Source: an uncultured Paraglaciecola sp. (lineage in GTDB: Bacteria; Pseudomonadota; Gammaproteobacteria; Enterobacterales; Alteromonadaceae). From it: 64,000 bases of DNA. Each line of letters opens with the position of its first letter. Position 1 is the stretch's first letter. Below the pieces are notes generated by a model, which saw only the letters and a program-made list of their open reading frames with translations, was not told the origin of the DNA and did no database searches. Where the stretch lies: NCBI RefSeq assembly GCF_913058035.1, contig NZ_CAJXPA010000005.1, positions 1 through 64,000 on the forward strand, given 5' to 3'. Positions 58,161-64,000 of this stretch are shown here, in pieces. Made by a program: the position numbers and the translations under genes.

Positions 58161-59372
58161 ATGTTTTACCCACTCTCAGCTTTTATTGGTTTACGTTACG
58201 CTAAAGCATCGAAAGGCAGTCATTTCATTGCTTTTATCAATTTCTTCTCAGTTGCAGGTATCGCCCTCGGATTGATGGCATTGATCACAGTGCTGTCTGT
58301 AATGAATGGTTTTGAGGGCGAACTTAAGTTACGTAATTTAGGGATCACACCGCATATATTGGTACAAAATAAACCTGATGCAGATATCAGCGCTGATATG
58401 TTTAATCGCATTGAAGGTGTCGTAACCAGTGTCCAACAGATAGACTCAGAAGGTATAGTACAGTCTTCAGAGGGACTTAAAGGTGTTATATTTCAGGGTA
58501 TTCAACCCGATATCATGCAACGCTCCTCTATTATTGCCAAAAATATGTTGGTTGGTCAGTTTACTGACTTGGTCAAAGGTGAATATGGGATCGTCATCGG
58601 CCGCGCTCTTTCTATCAAGTTAAATTTACGCATTGGCGAACAAGCTCGACTAATTGCCTCAGAAAATAGTTATTTTGGTCCCTTTGGGCGAATTTATAGC
58701 CAGAGAGTGTTTCGTGTTGTCGGTATTTTTAACATGGGCTCTGCTTTGGACGACAAAGCAATATTGATGCATATTGATGATCTCGCTAGATTGTTAAGAA
58801 GCAAAACACCAAGTTTAGCCCAAACTCGTCTATTCTTAAAAGATGCTTTCGATTATAAAAGCGTGGTTCAAGCATTAGATAAAGAAGGTTACAGCTCTAC
58901 AAACTGGCGAGATCAACAAGGTGTGTTATTTGATGCGGTGAAGATGGAAAAAAATATGATGTCGCTGATGTTACTACTTATTATTTCGGTGGCAGCGTTT
59001 AATATAGTATCGGCTTTAGTCATGGTGGTTACTGAGAAACAAGGTGATATCGCTATACTTCTAACACAAGGTATGACAAGAAGTAATATAATGGGTATAT
59101 TTTTGTTTAATGGTGTATACAACGGCATAAAAGGGACGGCAATCGGTGTTGTTGCCGGTGTATTGTTCGTGTCTCAAATCAATAATTTGGTCAAGTTATT
59201 TAATTTACCAATATTTCTTAGCCCAGATGGGCAGGGTGTTCCTACCGATTTACAATGGCAACAAGTTGTTTTTCTCATTGGCACATCACTTATTTTGTGT
59301 TTTCTGGCCAGTCTTTATCCTGCGTATCGTGCCGTAAAAGTTAATCCGGCAGATGCTTTAAAATATGAATAA
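58161..59372 (+). CDS. lolC: Lipoprotein-releasing ABC transporter permease LolC
   Basis: About 403 residues from the ATG at 58161 (MFYPLSAFIGLRYAKASKGS), matching the family start. The first membrane helix contains GIALGLMALITVLSVMNGFE, a hallmark of LolC/LolE. The periplasmic domain is followed by KMEKNMMSLMLLLIISVAAF, TEKQGDIAILLTQGM and C-terminal ASLYPAYRAVKVNPADAL. It should act with LolD and LolE in extracting lipoproteins from the inner membrane. Unusually, neither lolD nor lolE follows; the next gene is a phosphoribosyltransferase. Confidence 0.9.
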   Translation: MFYPLSAFIGLRYAKASKGSHFIAFINFFSVAGIALGLMALITVLSVMNGFEGELKLRNLGITPHILVQNKPDADISADMFNRIEGVVTSVQQIDSEGIVQSSEGLKGVIFQGIQPDIMQRSSIIAKNMLVGQFTDLVKGEYGIVIGRALSIKLNLRIGEQARLIASENSYFGPFGRIYSQRVFRVVGIFNMGSALDDKAILMHIDDLARLLRSKTPSLAQTRLFLKDAFDYKSVVQALDKEGYSSTNWRDQQGVLFDAVKMEKNMMSLMLLLIISVAAFNIVSALVMVVTEKQGDIAILLTQGMTRSNIMGIFLFNGVYNGIKGTAIGVVAGVLFVSQINNLVKLFNLPIFLSPDGQGVPTDLQWQQVVFLIGTSLILCFLASLYPAYRAVKVNPADALKYE

Positions 59373-59450
59373 GTTGAGCTTCGGTATACAATAGAAGACA
59401 TAAAGTTTTACTTTGCGGTACCCGCGCTACAAATTTCTAAGGTTTATTTA

Positions 59451-60014
59451 ATGGAAAAAACGTTTATCACTGCACAACAGCTACTTGAAGATTCATTTCG
59501 TGTAGCAGCTCAAGTTTATGAAAGTGGCTTTCGTCCACATTTTATAATTGGTATATGGCGTGGTGGCGCGCCTATTGGCATTGCAGTGCAAGAGTATTTT
59601 GATTTCAAAAAAGTACAAACTGATCATATAGCGGTTCGAACCTCGTCTTATTATGGAATTGATCAACAATCAAAAACTATTAAAGTGCATGGTTTACATT
59701 ATTTGATTGAAAACGCTAATGCACAAGACAGCCTGCTGATTGTGGATGACGTATTTGATACAGGGCGCAGTGTTGAAGCCTTAATCAAACAAATTAAACA
59801 TTTATCTCGCGCAAATATGCCAAAAGACGTGCGTATAGCTTGTCCTTATTACAAACCAAAAAATAACAAAACTGATATCGAGCCTGATTATTTTGTTCAT
59901 GAAAGTGACGAGTGGTTGGTGTTTCCCCATGAAATATCAGGATTAACACCAGATGAAATAATTAAAGGCAAAACAGATTTAAAAAATGTTATGCATTTGT
60001 TACAACAAGATTGA
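59451..60014 (+). CDS. Phosphoribosyltransferase (hypoxanthine-type)
   Basis: 187 residues. The PRPP-binding motif is LLIVDDVFDTGRSVEAL, and the N-terminal HFIIGIWRGGAPIGI matches the purine phosphoribosyltransferase fold. The C-terminus, YFVHESDEWLVFPHEI, fits the extended hypoxanthine/xanthine-type group. It would add phosphoribosyl to a purine base in salvage. It lies 78 bases after lolC; no purine gene is nearby. Confidence 0.85.
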   Translation: MEKTFITAQQLLEDSFRVAAQVYESGFRPHFIIGIWRGGAPIGIAVQEYFDFKKVQTDHIAVRTSSYYGIDQQSKTIKVHGLHYLIENANAQDSLLIVDDVFDTGRSVEALIKQIKHLSRANMPKDVRIACPYYKPKNNKTDIEPDYFVHESDEWLVFPHEISGLTPDEIIKGKTDLKNVMHLLQQD

Positions 60015-60085
60015 TCCTATCAAACGTAGAATAATTTACAGATTGGGGTAGGTGGCTACCCATTCTTAATGTATGAGGAAAATAG

Positions 60086-60484
60086 ATGGACCAGCAACAA
60101 GTCAGAGAGTACCTTTCAAACAAACCTTTTACGGTAGAAACTTTTCCTTTTGGAGATGATATTTCAGTGTTTAAAGTTAAACATAAAATGTTCGCAACTT
60201 TAGCCGTGGACAAAACGGGTAAGGGAGAAAAATTATCTATTGATGAAGAAGATAGTTCTTGGCGGGTAAACCTCAAGTGTGATCCACAAGAAGCCATCGC
60301 ATTGCGCAACAAATTTCCTTCTGTTATCCCTGGATATCATATGAGCAAAGTGCACTGGAACACCATCAAGCTAGATGGTTCGGTCCCAAACAGCGAAATA
60401 CAGCGAATGATGGATAATTCTTTTAACTTAGTGGTTAATAATATGATTATGGAAGACCAACAAGCGATCCTAGATAGACTTTAA
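60086..60484 (+). CDS. MmcQ/YjbR-family DNA-binding-like protein
   Basis: 132 residues, cytoplasmic. Family features are an N-terminal VREYLSNKPFTVETFPFGDD, KMFATLAVD, NLKCDPQEAIALRNKFPSV and YHMSKVHWNTIKLDGSVP, then a helical tail. This MmcQ/YjbR fold resembles a CyaY-like domain. Function is unknown. GAGGAAAATAG precedes the ATG by a good distance. It follows the phosphoribosyltransferase by about 70 bases and may be co-transcribed. Confidence 0.9.
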   Translation: MDQQQVREYLSNKPFTVETFPFGDDISVFKVKHKMFATLAVDKTGKGEKLSIDEEDSSWRVNLKCDPQEAIALRNKFPSVIPGYHMSKVHWNTIKLDGSVPNSEIQRMMDNSFNLVVNNMIMEDQQAILDRL

Positions 60485-61220
60485 CGGTCAATAACCAAAA
60501 GTGCTAGCAAGGTTAAAAGCGATTGAGCTGGCCTCAATTTGAAGGTGTTTTAACATTCATGGTTTATGAAAGTTTTTTGAATTGTTAACTAACGATGATG
60601 ACTTTAGTTAAGTCATTTTTTTATAACATCGTGTGATGAGCATTACAGCGGGTTCAAATAGGCTGTTTTGGGTCTTGTTATGGGTTTTGGATGGCGAGAT
60701 GTGTAAAGATCAGTGGCTATTTGATAAGTTTTCTCGGCAACTAATGATTAAATTTTTTGACGACAACCGTTACTTTGTAATCCTGTCACTGCAAATTAGA
60801 AGAACATTAAACGCCGCAAAATCCGAATAAATTCGTAGATTTTACATCATTAGTTTTTATCAAAAATTTCTCTATTTTGATACAGACCTGAGATTAAGAG
60901 ACAAGTTAATTTAGAAAATATAAAATCAAACTCGTTATTATTGTTAGGTGTTTGAATATTTTGTTAATGTGTGAGTTTTTACTGAAGTAAGAATATCTTT
61001 TAGAAAACTCTAGTAAAATTCAGCTTGAAAATTCGAAAAATCACTTAACAACATTCAAACCATACCTTGGAAAATTTTCATTACTTATTAATGATGAGGC
61101 TATCCTTTACTCTGATTATTCTTAATAAAATAAGAATGTTAATCTTAAGAAAAGCTTTTATTTAACTGCCAAGTTTTTGTGTGTACTTCCACAAATTTAA
61201 TAACAAGATTAAGGAATAAA
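60485..61220. other. Gene-poor region upstream of the catalase-like gene
   Basis: About 735 bases, strongly AT-rich. One 64-residue frame (60636-60830) lacks a ribosome binding site and any recognisable domain. The rest has no gene; the catalase ribosome binding site AAGGA is at 61211-61215. Confidence 0.45.
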
Positions 61221-62216
61221 ATGAAGTTTAATCTCATCACCTCAACCATCACTGCTGGTTTTCTCATTGTAGGTGTAGCTGCAAATTTGAGTGCAGAAAC
61301 AAATGATAAACAAGTACAGGCAATAGACTTAGTTGAAATGTTTGAAAAGCTAGGTGGTAAACACCCAGGCTTTAGAAAAGCTCATGCTAAAGGAATGTGT
61401 GCAGCTGGAACATTTGTTCCAGCATCGAACAAACACTTTACAGATTCTGCTTTGTTATCAAGCGGTGAATTACCAGTATCTATACGCTTTTCAGTTGGGG
61501 GTGCTAGCCCGAGCAGTGATGAGAAAGCACCAGGTACTCGTGGTATGGGCATACAAATTAAGCTGCCTGACGGTTCTTTGCACACGTTCACAGGCAACAA
61601 TTTCCCGGTATTTGCTGGCAAAGATCCTGAAACCTTTTTAGGCTTTCTATCTACATTCCTTCCTGATGAAAATGGAAACGCAGATCCAGCCAAAACCATG
61701 GATTTTGTCCAGCAAAACCCCAGCGTATTAGCTAATGTGATGTGGAATCAAACAGCTAAAACTCCTGCTTCTTACGCCAATACCGCATTTTTTGGTATTC
61801 ACACATTTTACTTTGAACAGCCTAATGGTCAAAAAACTAAATTTCGATGGAGTATTCAGCCAAGTTTAGGTGTAAAGACGTTGGAAAAAGAAGATGCGAT
61901 TAAAATGCCAACTGAATTTTTAGCTGATACTTTTAGTCAACAACTTAAAGAAGAAACAGTTAGTTTTACAATTATGGCAAGCTTAGGTGAGGCACAAGAC
62001 AGCGATATTGACCCATCACAGCAGTGGCCCAGTGAACGCCCACAGGTTTCGCTTGGCGAAGTGATCATCACAACCAGTGGTGGTGATGCATGTAAAAATA
62101 CTAACTTTGATCCTAATATGATGTCCGCAGGTTTCACACCAAGCGCAGACCCAGTGTTGAGAATGCGTTCACCTGCTTATGCTATTTCTTTTGGCAAAAG
62201 ATTGAGTAATCAATAA
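61221..62216 (+). CDS. Exported catalase-like peroxidase
   Basis: 331 residues from the ATG at 61221, with AAGGA five bases before it. The signal peptide is MKFNLITSTITAGFLIVGVA, cleaved near LSAE. The mature part is a mini-catalase fold: RKAHAKGMCAAGTF has the distal His (H55), IRFSVGG and GTRGMGIQIKLPDG continue the core, and RSPAYAISFGKR carries the RxxxY proximal heme ligand (R316, Y320). Such SrpA-like catalase-related proteins act as peroxidases in the periplasm. It stands alone. Substrate unknown. Confidence 0.9.
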   Translation: MKFNLITSTITAGFLIVGVAANLSAETNDKQVQAIDLVEMFEKLGGKHPGFRKAHAKGMCAAGTFVPASNKHFTDSALLSSGELPVSIRFSVGGASPSSDEKAPGTRGMGIQIKLPDGSLHTFTGNNFPVFAGKDPETFLGFLSTFLPDENGNADPAKTMDFVQQNPSVLANVMWNQTAKTPASYANTAFFGIHTFYFEQPNGQKTKFRWSIQPSLGVKTLEKEDAIKMPTEFLADTFSQQLKEETVSFTIMASLGEAQDSDIDPSQQWPSERPQVSLGEVIITTSGGDACKNTNFDPNMMSAGFTPSADPVLRMRSPAYAISFGKRLSNQ

Positions 62217-62251
62217 ATAGTTAACTCACTATTTATTCTAACGGATACAAG

Positions 62252-62275
62252 CGTTTACCAGAAGGTAGACGTTTT
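62252..62275 (+). terminator. Weak intrinsic terminator after the peroxidase gene
   Basis: CGTTTACC pairs with GGTAGACG (one G-T pair) around an AGAA loop, followed by four T. It lies 35 bases after the stop codon of the catalase-like gene. Confidence 0.5.
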
Positions 62276-62570
62276 GCTGCAAACAACTAATCAACTTGAG
62301 ATTGTTGAACTATCGCTAGGTATGTCTAACAATCCAATATATTTAACTAATCAGACATCAATTTTAAACTCTATTTTAAACTCTATTTATACAATAACTA
62401 ATTCAGCTTAAATTCCCAGCATGCTCAACTGCATATAAAAATGTCTGCTTCAAAAGATAAACATTACTCTGATTATCAAGCTACATTTAACAATGTGTCT
62501 GATTATTAAAGGCCGTTGAGCAATCATTATTATATCTATTTTTATATAGAATCAGGAAGACTCCCCCAGT

Positions 62571-63000
62571 TTGTTATAACAAAAATTGATGTTTAAAACT
62601 GATACTCTGCGAACACAAAACTGAATGTATAATCATTACTGTTGCTATTATCTTGGTGAATTGAAATATTTGATTTAGAACCTTACCTATTAATGTCATT
62701 GTAAGGATAAGTGAACCTGGGCCATAAAGCATAAATATTTTCTTTATCGATATTTTTAAAGTTATTATATTCAAAGTGGATCCTTCATGCACTTTACTAG
62801 GACAATACCGACGCCGTGCTTAATGGTTTGTGCGTTAAATAAATGGATTCATATTGCACTAATATCAACGCCATATTTATAACCATCACTCGATGCGATA
62901 GTTGTGCACTCATAAGATTGATTATTCATACCCTGTTAATTAACCCAATCTAAATCAGTACCAAAGTAAATAAAACCAATGCCTTAGCCTAAAGAAAAAT
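62571..63000 (-). pseudogene. Probable relic of an outer-membrane beta-barrel protein gene
   Basis: On the minus strand, broken frames read GIGFIYFGTDLDWVN, then a stop and CTTIASSDGYKYGVDISAI, and after a frameshift ALWPRFTYPYNDINR and NDYTFSFVFAEYQF. Alternating aromatic strands, and a last strand ending in F at the stop (about 62608), are typical of the C-terminus of outer-membrane proteins. There are at least four stops and one frameshift. No family is recognised; this is pattern reading by eye. Confidence 0.35.
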
Positions 63001-63140
63001 AAGGGGCAATGTTTGGTTATTGATATAGTGCAGACGTCGACAAAAAATAATGATGTGGCTATTTTTAAAATAATCAAAAATGATTAACCTTATAAATTGG
63101 GTCGAGGTTAATTCGCAGTAAGCATAAGCTTGTAAGCAAA

Positions 63141-63165
63141 AAATAGGCGGCTAAGAAGCCGCCTA
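63141..63165 (-). terminator. Intrinsic terminator of selO
   Basis: Exact arms TAGGCGGCT and AGCCGCCTA (63144-63152, 63157-63165) with an AAGA loop. On the minus strand the stem is followed by a T-run. It lies 37 bases beyond the selO stop codon. Confidence 0.88.
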
Positions 63166-63201
63166 AAGTGTCTCAACCTTAGTTAAATCTTTTTCTAAAA
63201 A

Positions 63202-64000
63202 TCACGACGAACAACTATAATAAGATAAGCCACCCACTTCGAAGAACTCGGGTGGTTTTAGTCTGTAATATTTATCTTCCATATCTTTTGATTGCTCGGC
63301 GTATGGTTGTGTCATTACTTCTTGTAACTCTCGCACCAAGGTGTAGTCCCCTTCGGCCGCTTGCTGATAAGCAGGTACAACAAACCATTCTCTCAAAATA
63401 TATTTTGGATTGACTTGTTTCATCCGCTCAGAAACTTGCGCATGAGAAAGTGGTGAAGTAAGTTCATCACTGCCTATGAGCGACTTCCATTTTGTCAGCC
63501 ACTGTGACCAGCGTTGATTAATGTCTTCTAGATCTGCCATGGCGTGTTTTGTGTTTTTGTAAAAGCTCTTTTTGAGTGGGACTATGTCATCAGGTACATT
63601 TGAAAGTTCACGAAAGAAGATGGTGTAATCTACTGGCGTTTGCGTCATCAGTTTTTCAAGCTCAATAAACAGCTGTTCATTAAAAGTGCTGAGTCCAAGT
63701 TTGGCAGCCCACATTTTATGCATTTGAGTTTGCATCACTTTTGAAAAATCAGTTTGGATCTCATCGAGTTGTAGCATGTGATTTTTATGTGACGTCATCA
63801 GAGGAAGCATTGCCTTACAAAACATTTGAAAGTTGCGTTGTGCTGCCATGGGTTGGTTCAAAAACGAGAAATGGTGACCTCCACCTATCCAAGACTGAAA
63901 GTGCGGATTAAATTCATCGCAAAAACCAAAGGGTCCATAATCAAGTGTGAAACCACCGACAGCACAGTTATCACTGTTAAAATTGCCTTGGCAGAAACCA
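63202..64000 (-). CDS. selO: Protein adenylyltransferase SelO (partial, C-terminal part)
   Basis: The reading frame continues upstream of an internal ATG at 63861 to the window edge, so the gene is cut at its 5' end. The visible part starts with [19 protein letters not shown] and [15 protein letters not shown], the pseudokinase active-site region (Asn and the DYGPFGF metal-binding motif), and ends with [19 protein letters not shown]. SelO transfers AMP to proteins; many forms end in a selenocysteine or Cys. Here the C-terminus is SYYSCSS with a Cys, which fits that pattern. Confidence 0.93.
   Translation of the reverse strand, partial: GFCQGNFNSDNCAVGGFTLDYGPFGFCDEFNPHFQSWIGGGHHFSFLNQPMAAQRNFQMFCKAMLPLMTSHKNHMLQLDEIQTDFSKVMQTQMHKMWAAKLGLSTFNEQLFIELEKLMTQTPVDYTIFFRELSNVPDDIVPLKKSFYKNTKHAMADLEDINQRWSQWLTKWKSLIGSDELTSPLSHAQVSERMKQVNPKYILREWFVVPAYQQAAEGDYTLVRELQEVMTQPYAEQSKDMEDKYYRLKPPEFFEVGGLSYYSCSS

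Noticed and set aside
60636-60830. A 64-residue plus-strand frame upstream of the peroxidase
   Set aside because: No good ribosome binding site and no family resemblance; kept only as a remark in the intergenic entry.

Overview
The window looks like chromosomal DNA of an Alteromonadales-type marine gammaproteobacterium, probably close to Glaciecola, Paraglaciecola or Alteromonas. Base composition is AT-rich. The gene orders miaB-phoH-ybeY-corC-lnt, DUF423-rlmM, recN-bamE and mfd-csiV are gammaproteobacterial, and the TonB receptors and DUF1302/DUF1329 proteins fit a marine heterotroph. The genus is inferred from gene content only. No rRNA, tRNA, CRISPR array or prophage was recognised.

Layout. 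0-2.3 kb: a soluble protein with two Cache-like sensor halves and no recognised output domain. 2.8-14.6 kb: an apparent catabolic and regulatory block. It holds a DUF1302 outer-membrane protein and a DUF1329 partner, a divergent AraC regulator, an aldehyde dehydrogenase, an acyl-CoA ligase and a GMC oxidoreductase, followed by a FixJ-type response regulator and a histidine kinase. The enzymes would form an alcohol to aldehyde to acid to acyl-CoA route for a hydrophobic substrate. 15.0-16.1 kb: a decayed IS3 element. 16.4-17.3 kb: a DMT exporter. 17.4-23.4 kb: the conserved housekeeping operon miaB-phoH-ybeY-corC-lnt with a GNAT gene at its end. 23.7-31.1 kb: kdsA, a small exported protein, a GcvA-like LysR coupled to a KANL3/Tex30-type hydrolase, a TonB receptor, and DUF423-rlmM. 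31.5-33.6 kb: recN-bamE with LexA-like boxes upstream of recN.

33.7-42.2 kb is accessory sequence lying between recN and nadK, which are neighbours in many relatives. It contains a PAS-GGDEF-EAL protein with a striking 14-residue (42-bp) coiled-coil repeat ladder, a graveyard of IS110 and IS91 fragments, an M23 peptidase-bactofilin pair, and long gene-poor stretches. 42.3-52.1 kb: nadK, nagZ overlapping a DASS anion transporter, a TSUP transporter with a Tat-exported HisC-like aminotransferase, a LysR regulator and a large TonB receptor. 52.2-60.5 kb: mfd-csiV, a degenerate PilZ protein, a lolC without lolD or lolE beside it, a phosphoribosyltransferase and a YjbR protein. 61.2-64 kb: an exported catalase-like peroxidase, a probable relic of an outer-membrane protein gene, and the 3' part of selO running off the right edge.

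The most interesting items are the 42-bp repeat ladder in the c-di-GMP enzyme, the TSUP plus Tat-aminotransferase pair, the hydrophobic-alcohol cluster, the M23-bactofilin pair inserted between nadK and recN, and the stand-alone lolC. Product names come from recognising motifs by eye; no database search was run.
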